A stretch of 55,681 bases of DNA from positions 314,146-369,826 of the forward strand of contig NW_005434658.1 in assembly GCF_000315625.1 (NCBI RefSeq), written 5' to 3'. The translations under genes were made by a program, and so were the position numbers. The notes beneath the pieces were generated by a model. The model worked only from the letters and a program-made list of their open reading frames with translations. It had not been told where the DNA came from and did not search any database. Shown piece after piece: positions 41,316-51,608 of the stretch (within the stretch, counting starts at the first letter, position 1; the number at the start of each line of letters is the position of its first letter). Source of the DNA: Guillardia theta CCMP2712 (lineage: Eukaryota > Cryptophyceae > Pyrenomonadales > Geminigeraceae).

Positions 41316-44028
41316 ATGGGGTCGTTGAGGAAGCGGAGGAAAGAGGAGGAGAAGCGGGAGGAGCGGGAGGAGGAGGAGCGGGAGGAGGAGGAGCGGGAGG
41401 AGGAGGAGCGGGAGGAGGAGGAGAGGGAGGAGGAGGAGAGGGAGGAGGAGGAGGAAGGAGATATGGAGGAGCCTTCGTCCCAAGACCACATTCAGTCTGA
41501 AGGTGCCGCACAAAGGGACAGCGATGATGATGCTGGCAGTGGGCAAATTCAGCTGTTTGCTTCCTTGACCAGGCCGAAGGGACAAAACTCAGCAGTGAGT
41601 AATCGAGACAAGTCCAAGGCAAAATCTCTCAACATGAGGACTGTCAAATCAGAACAGCTAGATGCGAGAAAGCAGCAGGCTCGCACAGACGCGGCGGGGA
41701 ACAAGAAGAGCATCGTGATGAATGAAGCAGAGGAGCGAGAGTTCTCTTCTTTGGGCATTGAGAACTGGCTGGTCGCTGCTTGCAACGCTGTTGGACTGAA
41801 ACGGCCAACAGACGTGCAATGGAATTGTATCCCTCCTGCACTGGCAGGAAGGAATATTCTTGCTTCCGCCGAGACCGGAAGCGGCAAGACAGCCGCATTC
41901 GCCCTCCCCATCATCCAGCAGCTTTCTAAGGACCCTTACGGGGTGTTTGCCGTCGTCTTGACGCCAACGAGAGAGCTTGCGTTTCAGATCCAGGATCAGT
42001 TTGTAGCGCTCGGTTCCAGGATACAGCTGAGGAATTGTGTGGTCGTTGGAGGTCTGGACATGATGAAGCAGGCGGTAGAGCTGTGCAAGCGACCGCACGT
42101 GGTGATAGCAACGCCAGGGAGGTTGTCCGATCACATCAACAGCTCGTCTGGCGTGAAGGTGACGCGCATGACAGCTGTCTTGACCCCTCTGACGTCGGGC
42201 TGCAGGAGGCTCTCGCAAGGACACGGGTGGTAGTTCTCGACGAGGCGGACAGGTGTGCAAGAGATCGTACGGAGTGTCGTACAGGATCTGAGAGATCATG
42301 CAGACTGCTGGAAGATTGCTTCGAAACCGAGTTGGCCAACATCCTCGACGCTCTGGTGGAGCTTGTCTTTTGCTGCGTCGTCGTTGTTTGACTGGGCTGC
42401 AAACAGCCCAAGAATCGCTCTACCTACCTGTTTTCTGCAACAATCACAGCGAGCATAGAGGAGCTGAAGCATCTCGGTGCTATGAAGGTGGTAGACCTTT
42501 CTTCTCTTTCCCTATCTCATTCCCTTCCCGTGTCAGAATTGCTTTGAGTACGAGGCCGACAATCCTAAGACGACTGTTCGGACAGTCCGTGAGATGGTGT
42601 GCAACCTTGTTTTCCTTTTGTTTTGAGAGGGAATGTGCAAGATTTAGAAGGGTTGACACGTGCTCTCAGTACCTGCACATGCCAAAGATGGTCAAAGATG
42701 TATACTTGGTGCACTTGGTGAGGAACAGCGAAGCCAAGGCCATGATCATCTTTGTCGGGAGAAAGACGACCTGCGTGTTTGTCCAGCTGCTTCTAGAGGT
42801 AAAGCTGCTAGAAGTCTGCTGGGGATGCTCACTGGATGATGGGAAGGAACTGAAAGAAGAAGTTTGTTCGATCCACTCTGGTTTGAAGCAGGTGAGGATA
42901 TCCCCTGCTCCTGCCTTGTTGTCCTCCTCAATTCCCGGCAGAACCGGCGTCTAGCAGCCCTGGATCGGTTCAAGGGAGGGAGGTGCCGCATCCTCGTAGC
43001 CACGGTCAGTCTGCATAACGATGATGCGATGGGGTAGAGGGAAGGGAAGTCATGGAGCACATTGATGATACACCAAAATCAAACACTAAGACATGCAACT
43101 GATCGCGAGCTGATGATACGTTCATCTGAGACTCTTGTTGTCTGCTCCTCACGATTTTATCCCTCCTGTTACCTTCTGACCACGTACTCCTATTTTCCCT
43201 TTAGGATGTTGCGAGCAGAGGGCTGGACATTCCCAAAGTGGACTTGGTTCGCCCCTCCGATTCCAAGCGCAAGCTGCCTGCCTGATGATATTCTTTTTCT
43301 CTAGGTTATCAACTACGACATTCCAAATGACGCAAAAGATTACATTCATCGGGTGACAACTCCTCCTGCTCCTGCTCCTCCTCCTCCTCCTCCTCCTCCT
43401 CCTCCTCCTGCTCCTCGTCTCTGCCTACCTGACGTTTCCGACAGGTCGGACGTACAGCTCGTGCAGGGCGGACGGGAACAGCAGTCTCCCTCGTCACCCA
43501 GTACGACGTGAGCCCGCCTGCTCCTCTCCTGCATCCTCCCCGCCCCGAGTGACTTGGCCTTGAAGGTGGAGCTGGTCCACAACATCGAGGCAGAGACGGA
43601 GAAGAAGCTGGAGGACTTTGGGCTGAAGGAGGAGGAAGTTCTTGAGAGCATGTCGGAGGTAAGCGCCGGTGATCTCAGTCTGCAAGGAGCTGCTGACTGC
43701 CCCCACCCCTCAAGGTCATGAAAGCGAAGAGGCTGGCCCGAGTTCAGATGCTGGAGCTCGACTCGGAGGGTCAGGATGACAAGAGAAGGTGAGTCTGAGC
43801 GGAGGAGATAACCGGAGCTAGGGGGAAAGAGGCGGGTAGATCTCTGGAAGGACAAGGTGGAGGAGGGTGAAGTGGAGGAAAGGGCCTGTCGTTGTGCGAG
43901 GAAGAGAGGGAAGGAGAGAGAGAGAGGAGGGGATTAGGGATGATCATGGAGGCATTCATGAGGCTCGGAGGTGACTGCCTGGCAGGAGGGGACTAAAACG
44001 CAAGCTCACGACGGAGAAGAAGAATTAG
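41316..44028 (+). CDS. DBP8: DEAD-box RNA helicase DBP8/DDX49
   Basis: ATP-dependent RNA helicase needed in yeast for 18S rRNA maturation in the nucleolus. Thirteen exons close to 576 residues: 41316-42158, 42206-42252, 42304-42355, 42407-42487, 42537-42596, 42670-42891, 42942-43004, 43205-43246, 43305-43352, 43445-43507, 43566-43658, 43715-43788 and 43986-44028. Seen: Q-motif region FSSLGIENWLVAACNAVGLKRPTDVQ; motif I ASAETGSGKTAAFALPI; Ia PTRELAFQI; Ib TPGRLSDHI; II LDEADRLLED; III FSATI; IV IIFVGRK; V DVASRGLDIPKVD; and VI YIHRVGRTARAGRTG. The linker LLED-C-FE and the spacing after VI favour Dbp8/DDX49. The N-terminus carries about eight REEEE repeats from a GAG-rich tract, not usual for the family. 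The stretch after LLLE (about 42808-42865) is longer than usual and could hide a 3n intron. Confidence 0.95.
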
Positions 44029-45074
44029 GACATGCTTCAAGCAGCCACAGCCTGTCTGGCACGTTCAACACCTTCCATGTATATGTTGTACAACTTTCAA
44101 CCTGTACTAGTATAAGTGAATGTCAGTAGAGATCACATGACAGTGATAGTGACCGGCATGGCCTGACGTACCGTCACTGTACCGGCGGCGCGGCGGCCCC
44201 GTCCGTGCCGCACTGCGGCAGTGCCGGGCGCCCGGGTCCCGGCGTCGAGACCGTCCGGATCCGGCGAGTCAAAGGCTTGCTCTTTCAAGTTTGCGGCTGT
44301 GCCCTGGCCGCAGATAGTCATCCGACTGTCACGCGGCTTTTCTAGTTTCTCTCAGAGTCTCACCGTGTGGCCTGGCCAGTGTGTGTGCGACAGTCCGATC
44401 ACTGTCAGGGTCGGGTTATTACTAAGTTAGTCCAGGCCCGCTCCTGATTGTCCTCCCGAGTCCGATATGATACTCCGTCACAGGGCCGGGAGCCGGCCGA
44501 GCCGCTGTGACGGTCAGCCCGGCCCGGCGCACACGACATCACTGAGATATGATTCTGAGGCGGGCTCTTGATGGACTCTCAAGGACCTTCCGGCTCCGGA
44601 GGTGACCTCCTACCCTTACCACACAGCTAAAACATATTATAGCACACCTCGTGACCTTCCCTCAAACGTTGTTTGTTCGCGAAGTATCGTTTGCGAAAAG
44701 ATTTCAGTTCGAGCCGGTCAGCTCCGCCCCGCACGCTACCATCACGCCCTCCCACCTTGAGCTACTAATACTTCTCCCTACCCCTCGCCTCCCACGCTCT
44801 CCCCGCCCCTTCAGGTGCCTCCTCCTCAAGCTCACGTGCCAGTGACGATACCAACTTCTCTTCCTCCCTTGACTTTTCTTATTGTCTTGCTTCTTTCTCC
44901 TGCCGACTGTTCTTCTTTCTCCTGCCGACTGTCGCTGCGAGCCTCTCCTACCTGCCTCGATCAACTTGGCAGTATACAGTCTTGACAGCGTGTCGAAGAT
45001 CCACGAACAGGACTAATTGATCACCTATCTCCAGTATCAACTTTATTTTTCAGCAGATCGTGAAACTAGCCAGC
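44029..45074. other. Spacer with GC-rich island D and a short tandem duplication
   Basis: GC-rich word island at about 44140-44560, including CTCCTGATTGTCCTC (44441-44455), which is shared with island B. A CTCCCTACCCCTC motif lies at 44774-44786. TTCTTTCTCCTGCCGACTGT is duplicated in tandem at about 44890-44931. The RWP-RK gene follows. Confidence 0.45.
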
Positions 45075-45815
45075 ATGTCCATTTCTATGCAGCACGAAAT
45101 CAACTTCGCATCACAAAGTGCACACAGCAATGCCAGTAATGTTGAAACTCCTGAAACAACTGTTACTATCAACGCACGATCCCGCCATGGCCTCCTCCGT
45201 AAAATTAAGTCCGTCCAGATCGACCTCAACCTCCTGTCCTCCATGTTTCACATGCGTCAAGACAACGCCGCTCGCTCCCTGGTGAGTCCTCGCCTGCTCC
45301 TCTCGCGCACACAACCTTGTACTGACGGGCATGCGCAGGGAGTGTCGCTGACCAGCCTGAAGATCGCATGCAGGAGGCTGGGGCTGAGCCGCTGGCCTTA
45401 CAACGGGGGAGTGCGGGCGGAAGGGAGCGGGAGCGGAAGGGGGGAGGGCAGCACAGGAGAAGGGGGTGCGGGGAGGAGGGAGGAGGAGGCCGTTGAGGAC
45501 GAGGAGGAAGGAGGGGAGGAAGAGGCGAGTGAGGGTGAGATTTCCGAAGGATCGAATGAATCAGAAGCTAGCCTGCAGAAACCTGAGATGAAGGTGGAAA
45601 CGTGCGAAGAGTATGCGGACCTTGGGCCTGCTCCCTCCAAACTGGATTCGTCCCCCGTTGCAAAATTATCAGATACAAGGGCAGATGTCGTTGTTGGACA
45701 GGTTGCAGAAGAGATGGTCACGGAAGATTTCAAGTACGACTTTGGTGATGTGAGCATCAGTGATATGCGATGGTTGGGTTGTTTCTTGCGAAGTGATGAT
45801 TCTAGTCCAATATAG
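45075..45815 (+). CDS. RWP-RK-like putative transcription factor, copy 1
   Basis: Exons 45075-45281 and 45339-45815 give 227 residues. The core is an RWP-RK domain: LLRKIKSVQIDLNLLSSMFH, then MRQDNAARSLGVSLTSLK, then IACRRLGLSRWPY. This matches the family's amphipathic helices and the RWPY turn, but the following Arg-Lys is replaced by Asn-Gly. A Gly/Ser/Arg linker and an acidic stretch follow, then a Ser/Glu-rich tail that ends DMRWLGCFLRSDDSSPI. Family members control nitrogen responses and gametogenesis in green plants and algae. The 57-bp intron (45282-45338) splits the domain, has length 3n and no stop. The tandem copy at 46961 is almost identical up to the acidic stretch. Confidence 0.8.
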   Translation: MSISMQHEINFASQSAHSNASNVETPETTVTINARSRHGLLRKIKSVQIDLNLLSSMFHMRQDNAARSLVSPRLLLSRTQPCTDGHAQGVSLTSLKIACRRLGLSRWPYNGGVRAEGSGSGRGEGSTGEGGAGRREEEAVEDEEEGGEEEASEGEISEGSNESEASLQKPEMKVETCEEYADLGPAPSKLDSSPVAKLSDTRADVVVGQVAEEMVTEDFKYDFGDVSISDMRWLGCFLRSDDSSPI

Positions 45816-46960
45816 ACCATAAACAAACAATCAAGCCCGACCGGGTGTCTGTTGTTGTAGTGCACATTCTTCCGAGCGGGGCTGGGCTGTTGATTATTCT
45901 AAATCTTCCCTGTTTGTACATTCACCTCGTATTGCACAGTTTTTGAATACAACACAACACTTGAACCATGCCGTACAGTCATTGACCATCATCAAGTTCT
46001 TCGAGTCATTATTACCAACGGATCGCTTTCTTGTTTGCCCGTCTGTGTTTTTCAAAATGCACCGAACCAACCACGGGCAACACCGTGTCAAGTCGAATCT
46101 TCTACAGCCATCTGCAGCCATGCCCCGACTGTCCTAACCCCGTGACAATAGCATGACGCAGGGGTCAGCAGTCGCTAATTGATGAGCCCCCTGACCCCTT
46201 CGGATATGTGTGGCCTCGTGATTATGAGTTATCCCGACGAATTGCTGACATAGAGTCTGTTTCCGAAGGCTCGAGAGCATACAATAGAAGGTCGTACCGT
46301 TGAGAGATATGTGTGGTAAAGACATCATGAGACCGGATGACCGTCAGCGGGGGCACGAGAATGGGCCGCCGGACTGACTCATGGGCAAGAGGAGTCGAAG
46401 CTTTCACGGCGGAACTCAATAAGGTGGGTACTATTCTGGAATAAAGGGGGGTAAGGGTCATAACGACCTTGACGGAGAGAACCTCCGAACAAGGTCGGCT
46501 AAAATAAGTTTTAATTATATTTTACTATTTGGTGCGGATCTGAGTCTGTTTTTTGGGTACAGACGGAGTTAGGGCCCGAACGGTGCGCTTTCTGCTGCAT
46601 GGACCCCTCCCTTCAAAAGTCCATGCTCCCTCGTACCCATACTTGAGTACCCCTACATTCCTCGGATAAGTACCCGTTCTGGTGTGGGTATCCGGAGATA
46701 GGAGGACCCTACCCACAGACCTGATTTCCTTCCGCTCCTCTCCACATTGTTCACCTGGAGCTCCCTTCCTCCTCCTAAACGAAGAATTGCTCGTATTTTG
46801 ATCCTCAAGGTCGCAAGCATCCGGATTCCTTCTGCTCTCAATCAGCTACAGCGTGTCATCCTCAACAAGAAGTGAGATCAAAGCACAGTTAACGATTGCA
46901 AGAAACATTTCGGACGTCACACTGCGAGCATAAGCACTGCTAGAATACTGGTTCTCAAAG
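45816..46960. promoter_or_regulatory. Spacer between the two RWP-RK genes
   Basis: No gene seen. At 46430-46715 are repeated GGGTAC/GTACCC elements (GTACCCCTACATTCC about 46649, GGACCCTACCCAC about 46703), similar to those upstream of E(z). 46500-46530 is AT-rich. Confidence 0.35.
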
Positions 46961-47611
46961 ATGGAAGCTGAGAGAGTTGTTACCATCAACGCACGATCCC
47001 GCCATGGCCTCCTCCGTAAAATTAAGTCCGTCCAGATCGACCTCAACCTCCTGTCCTCCATGTTCCACATGCGTCAAGACAACGCCGCTCGCTCCCTGGT
47101 GAGTCCTCGCCTGCTCCTCTCGCGCACACAACCTTGTACTAACGGGCATGCTCAGGGAGTGTCGCTGACCAGCCTGAAGATCGCATGCAGGAGGCTGGGG
47201 CTGAGCCGCTGGCCTTACAACGGGGGAGTGCGGGCGGAAGGGAGCGGGAGCGGAAGGGGGGAGGGCAGCGCAGGAGAAGGGGGTGCGGGGAGGAGGGAGG
47301 AGGAGGCCGTGGAGGACGAGGAGGAAGGAGGGGAGGAAGACATCATCGAGGGTTGTTGCACAACAACAGATCATGACGGCAATGAATCCGATGATGTTTC
47401 AGACCTGAGCGTCAAAACTGTCGATGCGACATCAGAAACTGTCTTGGGTCCTGTGTTAGGTGTGGCCTTAGAAGACCAAGACAGCAGTGTGAGCGATCAT
47501 GGGAGCGATCATAGGTCTTCGAAGTACATGGACGTAGGAGATGTGCAAGTGAACGTTCAGTGGCTTGGTTGGTATATGAACTGTGACGATACTAGTCCCG
47601 TGTTTCAATAA
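46961..47611 (+). CDS. RWP-RK-like putative transcription factor, copy 2
   Basis: Exons 46961-47098 and 47156-47611 give 196-197 residues. From VTINARSRHGLL to the acidic stretch it is nearly identical to copy 1, with the same 57-bp in-frame intron and the same RWPYNGG core. After the shared EEGGEED the sequence is unrelated (Asp/Ser/Val-rich), yet the last residues again read QWLGWYMNCDDTSPV. The N-terminus is shorter by about 23 residues. This looks like a recent duplication or gene conversion of the DNA-binding half with selected tails. Confidence 0.8.
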   Translation: MEAERVVTINARSRHGLLRKIKSVQIDLNLLSSMFHMRQDNAARSLVSPRLLLSRTQPCTNGHAQGVSLTSLKIACRRLGLSRWPYNGGVRAEGSGSGRGEGSAGEGGAGRREEEAVEDEEEGGEEDIIEGCCTTTDHDGNESDDVSDLSVKTVDATSETVLGPVLGVALEDQDSSVSDHGSDHRSSKYMDVGDVQVNVQWLGWYMNCDDTSPVFQ

Positions 47612-47769
47612 ACTGCTTTTCGTGTTTTTCGGCAGATAGCAAGCATTTCAATTCCAACGTTGCAGGCTTGCTCCTTGGCTCAATCGTTCACTTGTTCTTG
47701 CCTGTGATCATCAACTGATGCGATCCCTCAACTTCCTGCCATCATCCGATCACTTCAACCGTCATTGTG

Positions 47770-48000
47770 GCACGATGGCAATCGACCGGCGGCGCCGGAC
47801 ATGCGGCAGCCTGGCCGCCCGGCGGCCCGGTGCTGACTCTGTGATCGGACTGTACGCCGTGCACACTGAGTTGATAGTACGGGCACGGTACGGTACGGTC
47901 CGATCGGATGATCAAGGATGAGGAGCCGGGAGTCTCGGCGTCACGCCCGGCGTCGGGCCGGGCCCGTCGGACGGCCCGGGCCGCCGCGGGCCGCGTGCCG
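47770..48000. repeat. GC-rich island E
   Basis: GC-rich words including GCGGCAGCCTG (47813-47823) and GTGATCGGACTG, both with close matches in island F, and GGAGTCTCGGCGTC near 47928 (compare GAGAGTCTCAGCGGCC in island F near 50730). Confidence 0.5.
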
Positions 48001-49142
48001 TTCACTTTTAGCCCTTTCGTTAATTTCCACTCTTCTTTTCGAGAAAGTTTTTTTTGGGGTGGCGTGTGAATTCAAACAAGTTTTCAACGGCAGCAAGAGA
48101 TACCTCCAAAGAGTACCAGTGCAGTTTAGTTATCATTTCTGCTAGGCCTTTACATGTATTTTAACTTTCATTTCAGAGGGTTGAAATGTTTTCAACATCG
48201 TACACGCCCGACTCATGTCTCCCCTACACGCCGGCACGTAGCACCAAACCTGCTCCTCCAACGATGCCGCTGTAAGACCATCCGCTGCTGTAGCCAGCAT
48301 CAGATCTCAGCATGCAAGGCTTTGTTAGGTTTGAAGCTCTCTAGTCAGCACAGTTTGAGACCTGAGACCGCTAGGTTCGTGGTGATGCGTTCGGTGACAA
48401 CAGAGTGTGCAGCAATGGCGTTGTGAGATCCATGGTTCAAAAGGTTATTATGAAGAACAAGATGATGAAAACATGAGGTTTGAATCCAGTGTAGGAGATC
48501 GCTTGTCATTTTGACTTGACACCAACCTTATGGCAGCGCAGAATAATCATAAGATACTTCCCTGCGATGAATGATTTTTGAATTGCATATTTTCCACATG
48601 CGATGCCTTGAAGATTTGTTTGATGGAGATTGCATCATGTTGCAGATCCACGTAATTAGTCAAGCTCACTTGTTATATTAGACATCAAGCATTGCATAGA
48701 TTGTTTCACAAGATTTCTGCATGCATTTCGCCCACTGCAGTGAGGATGTTTGATTGCATGTAAACACTGATGCCGCCAGAGGCAATCAAGACATCTTAAG
48801 CCTTGAACACCGTCGAGAGTCTCCACTTCTGAGATTTGCAGAGTGTGTTGATTTCTTGATGCGTGGGATTAGTTTTGAGCGTTCATCTAGCTGTGATGTC
48901 GGACATTTGAACCGTCAACACAGTATGCACACATGTATTATTTGTTCTATTGTGAAATAAAGTGATCTCAGTCTTGCATTCGAGGCCATGCTAAAGAGCA
49001 TTTCTGTATCTTCTTTCATTTCACATAAATGCAGAATGCATGCAGGGGTTGAATGATGATGAAAACATCGCTTCCCCTGTAGACCATTCCGACTCACTGT
49101 AAGCTTGGGATCGACATCACAAGTGGTAGTGATCTGATTGCA

Positions 49143-49183
49143 GAAATCTTTATACATTCATGAGGAAATCTTTATACATTCAT
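49143..49183. repeat. 19-bp tandem duplication
   Basis: GAAATCTTTATACATTCAT occurs twice, separated by three bases (49143-49161 and 49165-49183). Confidence 0.9.
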
Positions 49184-50539
49184 CATTCTTTGCAACAATC
49201 TAATTACAATGACAACCGCAAGTAGCATCAAATACATGCGCAATGGTCAGCACAATAAGCCTCACATTGGTATCTTCGTTGTGCCTGCATAGCAGAGATA
49301 CATCAAAAAGTTGCAAATAAACCTAATTATGCACAATGTATGCTTGTAGCTCTAGTAAGCCACATTGATTGCTGTAGGATTCTCATCCTGTGGTTGAAAC
49401 AGACTCTCCATGTCGCCACAGCTACGTGGAGCATGTTGATCCTTGAGCATTTTGAATGCATGCTCAAGCAGAAATAATGTGAAGATGTTGCTTTTGAGGA
49501 TCTGAACTGCAAATAATTGAATGTTTCTAGCATATTTGCAAGATTGGAGTGCATGAAAGCACCTCATTTGCAAACTGATGGTGCAGCATTGTAAACCATA
49601 CTTCCTCTCTGAATCCTCGTACATACGGCTCTCATGCTTGAAGCAACGAATAAGAGAGCAGAAAAGGTGTATTCATCTTTTGCAATGTATTCTAAAGACA
49701 TCTTCATTCCTAGACAGCTTTCTCTGTCATGCAGTCATGTAAGAGAAGCGGAATTCAAAACTTTCTTTCAAAGTCAGAGACTAAGAAAAGGTCTTAGTCT
49801 ATCTACATGGATACATTAGACGATTAAATTCTCATCCACATTCAAGCAGCAATAGATTCGAAGCCTCTCACCATGATGACTTGTCGTTGCATGCGGGTGA
49901 AGGATCAATCAGCCATCTCTTGCTTGCCTAGGGAGGGGGGATTTGGGGGGAGTGGAGATAGCACCCTACCCCCTATTTCCCAATTTCAAACTCTTGAATC
50001 AAAGGGTAGATTTGTATTCTTTGCTAGCTACCCACCCCGCCGCTTTCGTAAAGGTGATGAAGGGGAATCGGGGGTATTGGCGTGGTGAGCTCAAACGGCA
50101 ATCGAAATGCCTTCTTTTCCATTAGCACCCCCACGTACCGTGATACAGTGAAATGCACGGGTATGAGAGAATCTTTCGGTCCTCTACCCCTCCTGACAAA
50201 GGAAGTCACTAGGGTGGAGGCTGATTCGAGACGCCTGTCGAAACCACTTTAAAAGAATAGTACAGACTGTACCAGAGGCACTTCATCCGTACATAGATGT
50301 GTACGATTGAAGCGCTGACTAAACAATTAAAATGAGGTGCTTCAAAAAGTAAGGCGGGGGACAGGGTACCACGCCAGTATAATTCAAATCACCCCACCCT
50401 ACTTTATCCCTGTCTCACTACCCCCCAGTTATAGAGCAAAAACCGGGGTAGCTGAATGGAAGTGTATATATGAACCCCTTCCCAAGGAGAAAAAAAAAGA
50501 CCAATTTTGCTAGAGCCTGCATATGGCCTTGTGAACGGC

Positions 50540-51145
50540 ATCGGCGTCACCGACCAGGCTGACGGCCCGCGGATCGGACCGGCGTGAGCAGGCGGGCCTC
50601 CGACGACCGTACACTGACTAGGCTCCGACCGTACCGTGCCGCGGCACGGTGCGGCATCCGACACGGTACCCCGGGCGGCGACCCAGTGCGGCAGCCTGTG
50701 CCATGATCTCAGCCTCGGATCATCAGGATGATGAGTGAGAGTCTCAGCGGCCGCCGGGCGGCGAGTCGGACTCGGACCAAGCGGCTCAGTATCGTAGTAT
50801 GTGGTATCCGAGTCTGGACTCGACCGTACTCAGTGATCATGGCAACCGCCTGACGGCCGCCGGGTCCGGGATGATCGGACTCGGGACTCGCGGCGCCGGG
50901 CCCGGGGGTGGCTGGCATGATGCCATTGTGTCGGAACGTGACTCTGTCACCGGACGGTCACGGGTCGCAGTGGCCCACGGGCCACGCGGCACCGACGGTG
51001 CCGGCCGGGCGCGGCGGCGGGCCCAGTGACGGCCGCCTGTCGTCGTCAAGTTCCGAAGTTCAACGAGTACTGTCGGGCCAGGGTCGGGCCAACTTAGGCC
51101 CCTGCAAGCCTTAAAGGCCGGGCGCCGCCGAGTTGACTCAGTGAA
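50540..51145. repeat. GC-rich island F
   Basis: The largest GC-rich word island. It shares GCGGCAGCCTG (50688-50698) and GATCGGACT words with island E, and carries many CCGACCGTACCGTGCCGCGGCACGG-like palindromic fragments. No coding sequence is recognised. It ends just before the nested palindrome. Confidence 0.5.
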
Positions 51146-51156
51146 GTCGCCCAGCT

Positions 51157-51196
51157 GTTCTTTGTAAAGAACAAACATTTGTTCTTTACAAAGAAC
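51157..51196. repeat. 40-bp perfect nested palindrome
   Basis: A 19-bp arm (GTTCTTTGTAAAGAACAAA) is followed by two bases and its exact complement. Each arm is itself a near-palindrome (GTTCTTT..AAAGAAC), so the core heptamer occurs four times in alternating orientation. Confidence 0.95.
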
Positions 51197-51608
51197 ATTC
51201 ATCGTGGCTTTTCGAGGACCCCCCCACCCCCTTTTGTCATTGAGTTTTTACTGGTGGTAATAGGGTGTGTCGAAGGCTGCGCCATGTCGGAGGGGATGGC
51301 GAGAAACGAGGAGTAGAGAGCAGGAGGCAGAGGGCAGAGGGAGGGAAGAGGGGGAGCGATGGAGGATGTCCATGATGTGCGCGGCTGTGTGACGACGTCT
51401 TGTTGGATGCGAGGATGTTGTGACTGAATTCCAAACCTGTTAACACATGAAGCAGTGGTTTCGGGTAGATTTGCTCGCGATCTCATAATGTTGTGTACAA
51501 GGAGCTTGTGTTGACTAGTGAACCAGTACCATCATCACCATTAATAGCTGTGCATCCACAACTGACCCTCATTCCAATTGCAACTGCTTACTCTCGTGCA
51601 GTTTCAAC

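Larger units (their letters stand above)
47612..51608. other. Gene-poor 4-kb stretch
   Basis: No gene I can support. It includes GC-rich island E (47770-48000), an AT-leaning unique stretch (48000-49900), C-rich tracts with GCACCCTACCCCC at 49971-49983 and similar words to 50410, GC-rich island F (50540-51145) and a nested palindrome (51157-51196). Confidence 0.5.
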
